Part shown: piece by piece, positions 1 through 9,103 of the stretch | Numbering within the stretch: position 1 is the stretch's first letter | Layout: every line of letters begins with the position of its first letter | DNA from: Halococcoides cellulosivorans | GTDB lineage: Archaea; Halobacteriota; Halobacteria; Halobacteriales; Haloarculaceae | Reading direction: 5' to 3' | Length of the DNA: 64,000 nucleotides | NCBI RefSeq assembly: GCF_003058365.1 | Contig: NZ_CP028858.1 | Span: forward strand, 1,116,001 to 1,180,000 | Notes under the pieces: generated by a model | What the model saw: the letters and a program-made list of their open reading frames with translations, nothing else | Told to the model about the DNA's origin: nothing | Database searches by the model: none | Translations under genes and position numbers: made by a program

Positions 1-668
1 GGATCGAGATCGAACCCGACCATCGCCGCGCCTTTGATCCCGAGTTCCTCCTGGACGGTCGAGACTGCCGCGACCGAGACGTCCAGATCGCGGTCAGCGG
101 CGGCCCGAAGCGTCTCCGCCGCGGTCCAGACGCCGACGCGGTTGTCCAGTCCGCGTGCGGCCAGACGCGTCCCCGCCAACTCGCGAACGCGCTGGTCGAT
201 CACGACCGGATCGCCACGATCGACGAGTTCGGACGCCTCGTCCCCGTCGCTCGCGCCGATGTCGACGTGTTGTTCGTCGATGTCGGGGACGCCGTCGTCG
301 TCGGCGTCTCGCAGGTGGATCGCGGTCTGGCCGATCACACCGGGGATCGGGCCCCCGGCGGTCTCGACGGTGACGTGCTGGCCTCGCGAGACCGTGCTGT
401 CGGCCCCGCCGATCCGATCGATCCGCAAGAATCCGTCGTCGGTCACGTCCCGAACGATGTAGCCGATCTCGTCGGCGTGGCCCACGATGGCGAGCAACGG
501 GCCGCCGTTGTCGATCGTGGCGACCGCGTTCCCGTAGGCGTCGGTCTCGACTCGATCTGCGATCGGTTCGACGGCGTCGGTCCAGACCGACTGGACGCGG
601 TCTTCGTAGCCCGACGGACCGGTAGTCGCGAGCAGGTCGTCGAGGAACGCACGTCGTCGCTGGTCCAT
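1..668 (-). CDS. M42 family metallopeptidase, 3' end cut by window edge
   Basis: Aminopeptidase of the M42 (tetrahedral/TET aminopeptidase, endoglucanase-like) family, a cytosolic di-metal enzyme that trims peptides. The ATG lies at 668-666 and about 222 codons are visible before the gene leaves the window. Metal-site motifs are visible: GHADEIGYI (His ligand, ~residue 63), the RGLDNR motif (bridging Asp, ~170) and the catalytic EE pair in VQEELGIKGA (~205). The open frame has no stop, so the C-terminal third is outside the window. It faces away from the next gene, with a 168-nt intergenic gap. Confidence 0.88.
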   Translation of the reverse strand, partial: MDQRRRAFLDDLLATTGPSGYEDRVQSVWTDAVEPIADRVETDAYGNAVATIDNGGPLLAIVGHADEIGYIVRDVTDDGFLRIDRIGGADSTVSRGQHVTVETAGGPIPGVIGQTAIHLRDADDDGVPDIDEQHVDIGASDGDEASELVDRGDPVVIDQRVRELAGTRLAARGLDNRVGVWTAAETLRAAADRDLDVSVAAVSTVQEELGIKGAAMVGFDLD

Positions 669-806
669 ATCGGGGCGAGGGTTGCACGACCAAAGAACGT
701 CGCGATCGATGGGGCTCGAAGATCGACGGGCATCGATGGGTTCGCGGATCGACGTGGCTCGATGAGACACACGCCGAGAGCCGTCTGGCACCGGTCGGGC
801 CATACG

Positions 807-812
807 TTTAAA
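807..812 (+). promoter_or_regulatory. TATA box for gene at 837
   Basis: TTTAAA centred 27 nt before the ATG. This is the spacing expected for a leaderless haloarchaeal transcript and it supports the 837 start. Confidence 0.55.
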
Positions 813-836
813 GCGACCCGATCGGAATGTAGACAC

Positions 837-1253
837 ATGCAGGTCGATCGCTTGTCGATGTCCGAACGGGGGCGCGTCGTCGGGGCCGTCCTCGGTTCGT
901 CGCTGGTGTTGACCGCGTGCTTTCTCGGCATCGTCGCGCTCCTGGAAGGACAGATCGGGACGCTTCCGGGCCGGTTGCCGTACTACGTGCTCGGTGCAGC
1001 CGTCGTGTTCACCGTCGCGATGTTCGCACTCGAAGACCCGACCGATCACGGCGTCCCGATCGTGACGACGACGGCGGCGCTGTCTGTGCTGGGATTCGTC
1101 TTGCTCACCTTCGCTGCCGAGGGCATCTACTACACGATCTACCATCCCGGAAAGGTGTTCACTGCGAACTTGATCGTCTACTTCCTCGCGGCGGGGCTGA
1201 TCTGTACGGCGCTCGGCTACTGGGCGCTGCACCACTGGCGAGAGTTCCTCTGA
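837..1253 (+). CDS. Small integral membrane protein, about four TM helices
   Basis: 138-residue hydrophobic protein of unknown function. Hydrophobic segments lie near residues 14-32, 42-60, 68-90 and 105-128, the last followed by a short basic tail (HHWREFL). No enzymatic motif is visible. The ATG is chosen because a TATA box sits 27 nt upstream. The gene stands alone between the M42 peptidase and a luciferase-like oxidoreductase that starts 60 nt downstream on the same strand. Confidence 0.75.
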   Translation: MQVDRLSMSERGRVVGAVLGSSLVLTACFLGIVALLEGQIGTLPGRLPYYVLGAAVVFTVAMFALEDPTDHGVPIVTTTAALSVLGFVLLTFAAEGIYYTIYHPGKVFTANLIVYFLAAGLICTALGYWALHHWREFL

Positions 1254-1312
1254 CCGGTCGTCGAGTCGGTCCACAGCCAAACCGTTACCCCGCTCGATCG
1301 CCGAGGACGAGT

Positions 1313-2335
1313 GTGGATCTCTCCGTCGTCGACCTCTCGCCCGTTCCGACCGACGGGACTGCGACCGATGCGTACGCGAACACCGTCGAAAGCGCCCAGC
1401 AGGCCGAGAGCCTCGGCTATTCCCGGTTCTGGGTGGCCGAACACCACGGCATGGCGACCACCATCGCCGGCACGACGCCAGAAGTGTTGCTCGGGCATCT
1501 CGCCGCCGAGACCGACTCGATCCGACTCGGGTCGGGCGCGGTCCTGCTCAATCACTACAGCCCGTTCAACGTCGCCGAACAGTTCGGCGTCCTCGACGCG
1601 CTCGCTCCGGGCCGGATCGACGCGGGCCTCGGCCGCGCGAACGGGTCCCCCGCTGCCGATCGCGCGCTGGGCACCGACCGGCGCGTCCAGAATCCCGATG
1701 CGGACCAGACCGAAAAGATCGAGGCCGTGATGGATCACCTCTCCGGTGGCTTCCCCGACGATCATCCGTACGCCGACCTCGAAGTCCCGGGTTCGGGCGC
1801 GGGCCTGCCGGAGCCGTGGGTTCTCGGATCCAGTCCGTCGAGCGCGTCGATCGCCGCCGAGTTGGGCCTTCCCTACTGTTTCGCGGCGTTCATCCGCCCG
1901 CAGTTCGCCGTCCGGGCGTTCGAGACCTACCGCGATCAGTTCCAGTCCACGTCGCTGGCCGGGAGCGTCGACCAGCCTCAGGGGATGCTCGCGGTCAACG
2001 CCGTCTCTGCCGAGACTGATAGGGAGGCAGTCCGACTGCGCGCGGTCGCCGAGGCGTCGTTCGCGCGGATGCAACGCGGCGTCGTCGGCACGCGACCCTC
2101 CATCGAGGAAGCGATCGACGAACTCGGGGGCGCCCCCGACCCGACACCACCACGACTCGACGGTGACGACTGGCCGCGTGCCGTCTCGGGCAGTCCGGAG
2201 ACCATCTCGTCGGTGCTCGACCAGCTCGCGGATCGCGTCGGCGTCGACGAACTGATGATTCAACACGTCCAGCCGACTCAGGCCGACGCACTGCGATCAC
2301 ACGAACTGATCGCCGAGGGCGTCGGGATTACGTGA
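1313..2335 (+). CDS. Luciferase-like (LLM) flavin-dependent oxidoreductase
   Basis: 340-residue TIM-barrel oxidoreductase of the bacterial luciferase-like family, using FMN or F420. Family signatures are SRFWVAEHHGM (~40), GSGAVLLNHYSP (~75), the motif LDALAPGRIDAGLGRA (~100) and VLGSSPSSA (~165), typical of the MsnO8-type LLM subgroup. The GTG at 1313 gives the expected N-terminus, VDLSVVDLSPV; an in-frame upstream extension is arginine-rich and antisense-like. The substrate cannot be told from sequence. Confidence 0.85.
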   Translation: MDLSVVDLSPVPTDGTATDAYANTVESAQQAESLGYSRFWVAEHHGMATTIAGTTPEVLLGHLAAETDSIRLGSGAVLLNHYSPFNVAEQFGVLDALAPGRIDAGLGRANGSPAADRALGTDRRVQNPDADQTEKIEAVMDHLSGGFPDDHPYADLEVPGSGAGLPEPWVLGSSPSSASIAAELGLPYCFAAFIRPQFAVRAFETYRDQFQSTSLAGSVDQPQGMLAVNAVSAETDREAVRLRAVAEASFARMQRGVVGTRPSIEEAIDELGGAPDPTPPRLDGDDWPRAVSGSPETISSVLDQLADRVGVDELMIQHVQPTQADALRSHELIAEGVGIT

Positions 2336-2359
2336 CCTGACAGCGCTCGGAACGGAGCG

Positions 2360-2569
2360 TTACCGATCGGCTTCTGTGCGCCCGATCGCGAGCAAGATGA
2401 CGCCCGCGAGCGCCCAGATCGGGACCGTCAGCGCCGTGACGAGGTCGTCGTTGGTGAGCGCCCACGCGGCGATCAATGCGCTGCCGACGATGGGGACGAG
2501 TCCGGCGATCTGAAAGCGCGGGTCCATCGTCCGCAGGTCGGTGGCGAGTGCAGTCGGAGAGAGCGCCAT
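2360..2569 (-). CDS. Two-TM small membrane protein
   Basis: 69-residue hypothetical protein with two hydrophobic segments (~residues 21-38 and 46-62) ending in an acidic tail (RTEADR). The ATG at 2569 is preferred to an in-frame ATG at 2632 because the extra 21 residues are not hydrophobic and look non-coding. It is convergent with the LLM oxidoreductase, with 24 nt between the stops. Confidence 0.6.
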   Translation of the reverse strand: MALSPTALATDLRTMDPRFQIAGLVPIVGSALIAAWALTNDDLVTALTVPIWALAGVILLAIGRTEADR

Positions 2570-2708
2570 ATCGAGGGCAACCGGTCGAGCCCCAAGAGCG
2601 TACCCATCCGGCCCGAACTCCTGAACTGGCACGGGTACGGCGTCGCGGAACCGATCGGGCCTGGCCGACTCGTCGGAACTGACGCCGACCCACCCGATCG
2701 GTGACGAA

Positions 2709-2716
2709 AAAATACA
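2709..2716 (+). promoter_or_regulatory. TATA-like element before the 2745 dockerin gene
   Basis: AT-rich AAAATACA about 32 nt before the ATG, inside an AT-rich pocket (2707-2740) that contrasts with the GC-rich surroundings. Confidence 0.4.
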
Positions 2717-2744
2717 AGTTCCATGCTATCGAAAAATTAAGGTG

Positions 2745-3782
2745 ATGTCTCCAGACGGCCAGTCCTCGGACGGGCGGACGGGTGGACCGGATGCGACGCG
2801 GCGACGGGTGCTCGCGACGGTCGCGGGCGCGGCGTTCGCGACCGGGAGCGCCCGTGGGGCCTGGGCGCCCCAGCCACCGGAACTCCCCCATTACTCGCAC
2901 AACAGGTATATCGGGAGCCAGGAGGTCATCGTGGTCTGGGACGACCCGATCGACCCCTGTGGGAGTGTGATCGACCATTACGAGGTCACCGACGGCACGG
3001 GCGAGACCCTGACGGTCCCGGCCGGGATCAACAGGGCCCGGGTCACCCGCGGTGAGATATCGCTTCGTACGGTGACGACCGACGGTCAGCGTTCGGAGGC
3101 GGTGACCACACCGACGGACTCGTCGGTGATCGTCGAATCGTCGGATACGCTGTCTCTGGATCCTGCCCACGGATCGATCCCGCCGGGGGCGTCGACGTGG
3201 ATCCCGCTTCGGGTTCACGCGGGGTATCACGTGTTTTCGGACCTTCCGCAGCCATCGGTGGACTCGCTGTCGGTCAGCCTCACCTCGCCGTGTGCGGCGG
3301 AGATCACCGACGTGAGGGCTCACGAGGCGGCCTCAGGCGTCGAAACGTCGATTTCCGAGGACGGATCGAGCGCGTCACTCTCCATCGAGAGCCTTCCGGT
3401 CTGTGACGGGGATGTCGTCGGGGCGATCGAAGTCACGGCTCGAACTGTCGGCCACACGAGCATCGTGGGCGATTCGTCGGTCGTGTATCGGGCTGATCCG
3501 GGCCGTCTGCACGTGAGCGAGGACGCCGAAGCCCCCGAAGGGTCGTGGACGAGTCCCGGCGGGACCTGTGGCCCGGACTGGCCGACCGACGCGACCGATC
3601 CCGACCGCGACGACCGATACGAGGACATCTCGGGCAACGAGCGGATCGATTTCCCGGACGTGAACGCACTCTTCCAGAACATCGATCTCGCGGGAAGATC
3701 GAGCAACGAGCAGTATTTCGACTTCTCGGGGGACGGAACGGTCGACATACAGGACGTGCTCGCGCTGTTCGAAATGGTCTGA
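2745..3782 (+). CDS. Tat-exported Ig-like protein with C-terminal dockerin
   Basis: 345-residue secreted protein. A twin-arginine signal is visible (RRRVLATVAG, ~19-28). It is followed by an FN3-like module (~45-115, EVIVVWDDPIDPCGSVIDHY), then a beta-sandwich segment (~130-255) with the look of a cohesin: a GxSTWIPLRVHAG-like opening, VDSLSVSLTSPCAAEITDV, and VGAIEVTARTVGHTSI. A C-terminal dockerin follows (~285-345) with two EF-hand-like loops, EDISGNERIDFPD and FDFSGDGTVDIQD. Dockerins normally bind cohesins in a Ca-dependent manner. The same architecture recurs at 59349-60827. ATG 2745 is used; GTG 2742 is an equal alternative. No catalytic domain is seen. Confidence 0.82.
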   Translation: MSPDGQSSDGRTGGPDATRRRVLATVAGAAFATGSARGAWAPQPPELPHYSHNRYIGSQEVIVVWDDPIDPCGSVIDHYEVTDGTGETLTVPAGINRARVTRGEISLRTVTTDGQRSEAVTTPTDSSVIVESSDTLSLDPAHGSIPPGASTWIPLRVHAGYHVFSDLPQPSVDSLSVSLTSPCAAEITDVRAHEAASGVETSISEDGSSASLSIESLPVCDGDVVGAIEVTARTVGHTSIVGDSSVVYRADPGRLHVSEDAEAPEGSWTSPGGTCGPDWPTDATDPDRDDRYEDISGNERIDFPDVNALFQNIDLAGRSSNEQYFDFSGDGTVDIQDVLALFEMV

Positions 3783-3880
3783 TCGTCGCGAGCGGCGACC
3801 GTCGCGTCGGCGGGTCGATCGCTGCGGTGGAGGGCCCGATCGGCCGGCCGCTGTCGTCGTGGTGGCCCCTGCCGCGGGGA

Positions 3881-3888
3881 GTATACAC
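3881..3888 (+). promoter_or_regulatory. TATA box for the FAD reductase
   Basis: GTATACAC centred about 31 nt before the ATG at 3916. Confidence 0.5.
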
Positions 3889-3915
3889 ATATGTCCCCCG
3901 GGCCAATGGCGGCGT

Positions 3916-5166
3916 ATGGCCAGGTCTTACGTGATCCTCGGGGACGGTATCGCCGGGAGTTCGGCGGCCGAGACGCTCCGTGAGGAGGACCCCGAGGGGT
4001 CGATTACGGTCGTGACCAACGAGGACGAACCCCTGTACAATCGCATTCTCATCAAGGAGTTCGCGAAGGGGACGATGCCCGAAGCCCCGATTCAGATTCA
4101 CGACCCAGACTGGTACGCCGACCGTGATATCGACCTTCGCCTGGGGACCGAGGCGACAACCGTCGACGTCGAGGGCCACACGGTCGAGACGGCCGGCGGC
4201 GATTCGATCTCGTACGATCGCCTCCTCGTCGCGACAGGTGGGACGCCGATGGAACTGCCCGTCGAGGGCGGGACCGCCGCGGGCGTGCATTACTTCTGGA
4301 CGTTCGACGACGCCCGGCGCATTCGCGCGGCCGCCGGTGAGGCCGAAACGGGCGTGGTCGTCGGAGCGGGCCTGCTCGGGATCGACCTCGCGGCGATCTG
4401 TGGCGCGCACGGTTGCGCCGCCCGGTATCTCATGCGCGGCGATCGCTGGTGGCGATACGCGCTCACCGACGCGGGGGCTTCGATCGTCCACGACGGCCTC
4501 AGAGAGAAAGGTGTCACACCCGTCTTCGAGAGCGGCGTCGACCACTTCGAGACCGACACGTCGGGCCACGTGACGGCGGCGGTCGATTCGTCGGGCCAGC
4601 GCCACCCCGCGGAGTTCGTCGGCGTCGCGATCGGCCTGGATTTCAATACGGACTTTCTCGCGGACACGCCCGTCGAATGTGACGGGGGCATCGTCGTCGA
4701 CGAACGGATGGCGACCGCCGCACCCGACGTGTACGCAGCGGGCGATATCACGCAGTATTACGACGTCATCCTCGACGAGCGCACGCAGAACGGCACCTGG
4801 GGGTCGGCCAAAGAACAGGGCGCGGTCGCCGCCCGGAACATGGTGGGCGAGGACACCGCGACCTTTCGATACGTCCCCTCCTATTCGATCACGCACTTCG
4901 ACTTTCCTTTCCTCTCCTTTGGCCACCCGACGATCGGCGAGGATCACGCCGAACGCACCTACGAGGAGGGTGTCTGGCGACGCCTGGCGTTCCGAGACGG
5001 CCGACTGGTCGGTGGCGTCCTGATCGGTGACGTCAGCCAACAGCGTGTGCTCAAGACGATCATTCGAGAGGAACGGCCCGTCGGAGACCACGCGGAGGCC
5101 CTCCTTGCCGAGGAAATCGATCTCGACGCGCTTCCCGAGAGCCCGGTGGACGCGACGGCCGAGTGA
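3916..5166 (+). CDS. NAD(P)/FAD-dependent oxidoreductase (NirB/rubredoxin-reductase type)
   Basis: 416-residue two-dinucleotide-binding flavoprotein of the class II pyridine nucleotide-disulfide fold. The N-terminal FAD motif is GDGIAGSSAAE (~9-19), the NAD-binding GxGxxG is VVVGAGLLG (~150), and the second FAD contact is VYAAGDI (~275). PLYNRILIKE (~46) is typical of nitrite-reductase/assimilatory reductase-like flavoproteins. The electron acceptor is unknown, and no nitrite or rubredoxin partner lies nearby. The ATG is supported by the TATA box at 3881; the track of in-frame codons further upstream is not conserved-looking. Confidence 0.85.
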   Translation: MARSYVILGDGIAGSSAAETLREEDPEGSITVVTNEDEPLYNRILIKEFAKGTMPEAPIQIHDPDWYADRDIDLRLGTEATTVDVEGHTVETAGGDSISYDRLLVATGGTPMELPVEGGTAAGVHYFWTFDDARRIRAAAGEAETGVVVGAGLLGIDLAAICGAHGCAARYLMRGDRWWRYALTDAGASIVHDGLREKGVTPVFESGVDHFETDTSGHVTAAVDSSGQRHPAEFVGVAIGLDFNTDFLADTPVECDGGIVVDERMATAAPDVYAAGDITQYYDVILDERTQNGTWGSAKEQGAVAARNMVGEDTATFRYVPSYSITHFDFPFLSFGHPTIGEDHAERTYEEGVWRRLAFRDGRLVGGVLIGDVSQQRVLKTIIREERPVGDHAEALLAEEIDLDALPESPVDATAE

Positions 5167-5187
5167 CTGATCGGAGACAGTCTGCGA

Positions 5188-7098
5188 TCAGCCCTGACAG
5201 AAGTCCATGCCGTCGCGAACGGAGTCCCGTTCGCCCAGGAGCGTCACCTTGTCGCCGCGCTCGAAGGTGTAGTCTGCGTTCGGGACGATCGTCTCGCCAT
5301 CACGGCTGACCAGTGCGATCAGACAGGCGTCGGGGAGTTGGGGGCCGATCTCCTGGATCGACTGGCCGACGAGCGAATCGTTGGTGAGTTCGACCTCCTG
5401 GACGTCACCGATTCGGCTGACGTCGGTCATCCAGTGGGCGATCGCCGGCCGCTCGATCTGGTTGTCGATCGCCCACGCCGTCGCCATCGACGCGGAGATG
5501 GTCCGGACGCCCAGGTCCTCGAACGGTTCGACGTTCTCGGGGCGGTTCACCCGCGCGATGATGTTCTCGACGTCGAACTCGGCGTCGGCCAGCTGGCTGA
5601 CCAGCAGGTTCACGTCGTCGTCACTGGTCGCGGCGACGATCGTCTTCGCGTTCTCGGCCCCGGCGTCACGCAGCACGTCCATGTCGGTGCCATCGCCCAT
5701 GATACCGGTGTACCCGCTGTTCCGGACGATCTCGATCTGGGATTCGTCTTCGTCGACGATGACGACGTTTTCGCCTCGATCCTCCAGCCGTTCTGCGAGG
5801 GCCCGGCCGACGCGGCCGCCCCCGACGATGATGACGCGCATTGGGATCACATCCAGGAACTTCGCGACGTGGCGTGCCAGACCGCCCTCGACGGCGGCCG
5901 TGGCGAGAATGACCAGAAAGACCGTGCCGATGAGGATGTCTGCCTCGGTCCCCATCCCCTCGGCCTGCAATCGGATGGCGAACAGCGTCGCGACCGACGC
6001 GGGGATGATCCCGCGTGGCCCGACGAAACTCATAAACGCCCGCTCGGGCAGCGTAAATCGGTCTCCGATCGTCGAGACGAAAACGAGCAGCGGGCGGATG
6101 AACAGGGCGACCGCGATCACGACTGCCAGGCCGGGGATCCCTACCGCGGTGAGCGCCCCGACTTCGAGGATGCCCGCGAGCGTGATGAACACAAAGGAGA
6201 GCACGAGCAGCGTCACGTCGCCTTTGAACGTCGCGATCTCGTCTTTGTAGGGCACCTCCATGTTCCCCAGCAAGATCCCCGCCGTCGCGGCGGCGGCGAC
6301 GCCGGCCTCGCTCTCCAGGAAGTTCGCGACCGCGAAGGACCCGATCGCCCCGGCGAGCACCAGGAGGCGGGCGTTCCGTGGCGCGTCGCCGGCCGAGAGG
6401 TCGACGTAGCGGAGCAGATAGAACAGCGCCGCGGCGACGAGCGCGCCGATGAGGACGCCCTCACCGAGTCGGGTGGCGAACTCGTTGACGATGCCGAACG
6501 CGGCCGCGCCCTCGATGACGACGACGTCGAAGACGACGACGGCGGTGATCGCCGCGGTCACGTCGTTGACGATCCCCTCGGTCTCCAGAACGGCCGCGAC
6601 CCGATCGCGGACCGGGACGACCGCGAGGATCGGCGCGATGACCGTCGGGCCCGTCGCGACGAGCAGCGCGCCGATCGTGAAAGCCAGGCCCCACGAGATC
6701 GGGAAGGCGAGTTTGGTGGCGATCGCGGTCCCGATCAGCGCAATGGCCGCACCGAGCGTGATGAGCCGAAGCGTCGCCCGCGGGGCCTCGCGGAGGCGCT
6801 GGATCTTGAGATGAAAGGCCCCCTCGAAGACGATGATCGCGACCGCCAACTCGACGATCGTCTCCATCGCGTTCGGGCCGAACGTCTCCAGACTGAACAG
6901 GCGCGCGGGCAGGTCCATCCCGAGCGCCGATCCCAGCATCGGGAGGACGACCCCCGATACCGGCCCGATGATCAACCCCGCGAGAATGTAGAAGATGATG
7001 CTCGGCACGCGCAGTCGGGCCGCGAGCAACTGAGCACTCACCCCGAGCGCGAAGATGGCCGCGACCATCAGGACGACCACGTCGACCCCGGCACTCAC
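5188..7098 (-). CDS. CPA1-type cation:proton antiporter with TrkA-N/TrkA-C domains
   Basis: 636-residue Na+ (or K+)/H+ antiporter. The first ~390 residues form about 12 TM helices with CPA1 signatures (TGPTVIAPIL ~150 and FVGPRGIIPAS ~350). A Rossmann TrkA-N domain follows (VIIVGGGRVGRALAERL, ~405), then TrkA-C to the end. This suggests nucleotide-gated transport for ion or pH homeostasis in a halophile. The GTG at 7098 starts directly before the first TM; an upstream in-frame extension (7099-7170) reads as non-conserved. It is divergent from the YeeE pair. Confidence 0.88.
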   Translation of the reverse strand: MSAGVDVVVLMVAAIFALGVSAQLLAARLRVPSIIFYILAGLIIGPVSGVVLPMLGSALGMDLPARLFSLETFGPNAMETIVELAVAIIVFEGAFHLKIQRLREAPRATLRLITLGAAIALIGTAIATKLAFPISWGLAFTIGALLVATGPTVIAPILAVVPVRDRVAAVLETEGIVNDVTAAITAVVVFDVVVIEGAAAFGIVNEFATRLGEGVLIGALVAAALFYLLRYVDLSAGDAPRNARLLVLAGAIGSFAVANFLESEAGVAAAATAGILLGNMEVPYKDEIATFKGDVTLLVLSFVFITLAGILEVGALTAVGIPGLAVVIAVALFIRPLLVFVSTIGDRFTLPERAFMSFVGPRGIIPASVATLFAIRLQAEGMGTEADILIGTVFLVILATAAVEGGLARHVAKFLDVIPMRVIIVGGGRVGRALAERLEDRGENVVIVDEDESQIEIVRNSGYTGIMGDGTDMDVLRDAGAENAKTIVAATSDDDVNLLVSQLADAEFDVENIIARVNRPENVEPFEDLGVRTISASMATAWAIDNQIERPAIAHWMTDVSRIGDVQEVELTNDSLVGQSIQEIGPQLPDACLIALVSRDGETIVPNADYTFERGDKVTLLGERDSVRDGMDFCQG

Positions 7099-7270
7099 GG
7101 CGATCGCTCCATGTCCACGGCTCTCGGGTGGCGGTCCAAATAAGCGCGTGGAATCGAGTCGGACGAACACAAGTCACATGGTGTCGATCGATCGGGTGCC
7201 GACCGGTCAGGTGTCGAGGACAGCACCCGTTCGTCACAGCCCTGATGTCGCCGCGCGTCCAACGGCCGCC

Positions 7271-7738
7271 ATGCTCGAACTGTTTCCCAACGGCGTCGTC
7301 CACTACGCGGCGGGTGGCGTCCTGATCGGCGTCGGCGTCAGTCTCATCTACCTGCTGACGGGCATCGCTGCCGGCGCGAGTAGCGTCCTCGAATCCACGC
7401 TTACATACGTCTCCTCGCTCGACCGTCTCAACCGCCCCTCGATGGTCGAGAGTCGCGGGTGGCGACTCGTCTTTTCGGCCGGACTCGTCCTCGGCGCGGC
7501 GGCGTACACCGTCCTCGCCGGCGAGGGGATCTGGACGACCGAGGTGCCGATCTGGCGCTTGCTCGGCGGGGGCGTCCTCGTCGGCGTGGGCACGCGGCTT
7601 GGCAAGGGCTGTACCTCTGGCCACGGCATCTGCGGGATCGGATCGGTCGCGGGCACGTCGCTCGCGAACGTCGCGACCTTCCTGGGCGTGGCGATCCTGG
7701 TCGCACACCTGATCGAGTTCCTGGGAGGTGCGGTCTGA
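7271..7738 (+). CDS. YeeE/YedE family membrane protein, first half
   Basis: 155-residue membrane protein of the YeeE/YedE (DUF395, sulfur transport) family. The conserved cysteine motif GKGCTSGHGICG is visible (~110-121), with about four TM helices. In this family such cysteines are proposed to relay thiosulfate or other reduced sulfur. The stop overlaps the start of the next gene (TGATG at 7736-7740), so the two half-size proteins are translationally coupled and probably form one transporter. Confidence 0.87.
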   Translation: MLELFPNGVVHYAAGGVLIGVGVSLIYLLTGIAAGASSVLESTLTYVSSLDRLNRPSMVESRGWRLVFSAGLVLGAAAYTVLAGEGIWTTEVPIWRLLGGGVLVGVGTRLGKGCTSGHGICGIGSVAGTSLANVATFLGVAILVAHLIEFLGGAV

Positions 7739-8166
7739 TGGCCGACCGTCGCCTCCCGGTCGTCTTCGTCGGAGGCCTGATCTTCGGGGCGGGCCTCGCG
7801 ATCAGTCGGATGGTCCGCCCCGAGGTCGTCTTGAGTTTCCTCCGCCTGGAGGATCTGGGCCTGCTTTTCGTGATGGGTGGGGCCGCAGTCGTCACGGGCG
7901 TGGTGATCGCCCTGGCGACCCGATCGGGCCGGACCGCGCCGTTGACCGGTCGCCCGTACACCCGCCGGCTCAAATCGATGGATCGGAACGTGTTGCTCGG
8001 CGGGGCGATCTTCGGTGTCGGCTGGGGGATTTCGGGAGTCTGTCCCGGCGCGGCGATCGCCAGCGTCGGCGTGGGCAACTGGCCGATCCTCGCCGCGATC
8101 GCAGGGATGCTCGCCGGGGCCTACCTGCAGGCGGCGCTGTGGCCGCTGCTCGTGACCGGCGAGTAG
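7738..8166 (+). CDS. YeeE/YedE family membrane protein, second half
   Basis: 142-residue partner of the preceding gene (1-nt overlap with its TGA). The second-half signature GWGISGVCPGAAIA (~98-111) carries the conserved Cys. Bacterial YeeE is a single fused protein, so the haloarchaeal split pair together equals one transporter. The usual haloarchaeal neighbours (rhodanese or MBL-fold proteins) are not seen in this window. Confidence 0.87.
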   Translation: MADRRLPVVFVGGLIFGAGLAISRMVRPEVVLSFLRLEDLGLLFVMGGAAVVTGVVIALATRSGRTAPLTGRPYTRRLKSMDRNVLLGGAIFGVGWGISGVCPGAAIASVGVGNWPILAAIAGMLAGAYLQAALWPLLVTGE

Positions 8167-8212
8167 CGGACCCGCCCCCGGGGCGTCGAACCGCCGACCG
8201 CACTGCCGCGTG

Positions 8213-8638
8213 TCAGTCCTCGTCGCGTTCGTCGAGGAACTCGTGGGCGTCTTCGAGGATCTCCCGGGGCCCGTCCTGGGTGATGGTGTTGATCGCCTGT
8301 TCGTAGTCTCGCCACTGGTGGTCGCGATGCTCTTCGGAGAGTTCCGCACTCGTCTCGAAGGACTTCGCGACGAACAGATGGACGGTCTTGTGGATGGTGT
8401 TGCCGTCGGCTTCGAACACGTAATCGTAGTCCTGGCGGAAGCCGTCGAGCAGGCGAAAGTCCGAGATGTTCGCCTCTTCTTCGACTTCACGAATGGCCGT
8501 CTGCTGGAGTTCCTCCTCGCCTTCGACGCCGCCCTTGGGAAATTCCCAGTCGCCGGGGCGACTCTTCAGGAGTAGATACTCGCGACGGCCACGCGTGTCC
8601 CGATAGAGGATCGCGCCGGCACTCGTGGCCTCGATCAT
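8213..8638 (-). CDS. NUDIX hydrolase, diadenosine tetraphosphatase-like
   Basis: 141-residue NUDIX protein. The Nudix box is complete: GGVEGEEELQQTAIREVEE followed by EAN (~40-62), preceded by WEFPKGG, which is characteristic of Ap4A/bis(5'-nucleosyl)-tetraphosphatases. It probably hydrolyses dinucleoside polyphosphates or related pyrophosphates in the cytosol. It is divergent from the S10-like gene 100 nt away. Confidence 0.85.
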   Translation of the reverse strand: MIEATSAGAILYRDTRGRREYLLLKSRPGDWEFPKGGVEGEEELQQTAIREVEEEANISDFRLLDGFRQDYDYVFEADGNTIHKTVHLFVAKSFETSAELSEEHRDHQWRDYEQAINTITQDGPREILEDAHEFLDERDED

Positions 8639-8740
8639 ACGTCGGATATCGCAGGCAGACGGAAATGAATATCGGAGCGCCCGGGGCGACGCGATGGGTG
8701 GGCTTTTAGGCGTGGGTCGACCACCTCCGGACGATCCGAT

Positions 8741-9064
8741 ATGCCCTTCGTGACGACGCTCACCTTCACCAGCGGCGATCGCCACACGCTCGAATCGGTG
8801 GTTGCCGACATCAAAGAGTCCGCGACCCGGAAGGGCGTCGAACTGAAGGGACCGCACCCGGAGCCACCCACCGAGCAAGCGGTCGATCTCTCCGCGCGAT
8901 TGCTCGCTGACGACGACGCTATCGACCGCTGGCGCTACTCGGTGTACACGCGCACTATCACCATCGTCGGTCACGACGAGTTCGCTCGGGCGATCACCGA
9001 ACGCGACCTTCCCGATGCGGTCCACCTCGAAGCCGAAATCGAGCGTCGTTCCTCGGTCGGGTAG
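8741..9064 (+). CDS. uS10/mL48-like small protein
   Basis: 107-residue protein with an S10-like alpha/beta layout: PFVTTLTFTSGDRHTLESVV at the N-terminus, RWRYSVYTRTITIVGHDEF in the middle and acidic DLPDAVHLEAEIE at the end. It resembles the uS10/mL48 family paralogue found beside true rpsJ in haloarchaea. It may act in ribosome or RNA contexts, but this is unproven. Ends with TAG. A TTTTAG element sits about 35 nt upstream. Confidence 0.65.
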   Translation: MPFVTTLTFTSGDRHTLESVVADIKESATRKGVELKGPHPEPPTEQAVDLSARLLADDDAIDRWRYSVYTRTITIVGHDEFARAITERDLPDAVHLEAEIERRSSVG

Positions 9065-9103
9065 TCAGTCGACGGCAGACCGACCCCATCGACGATCGTG
9101 GAT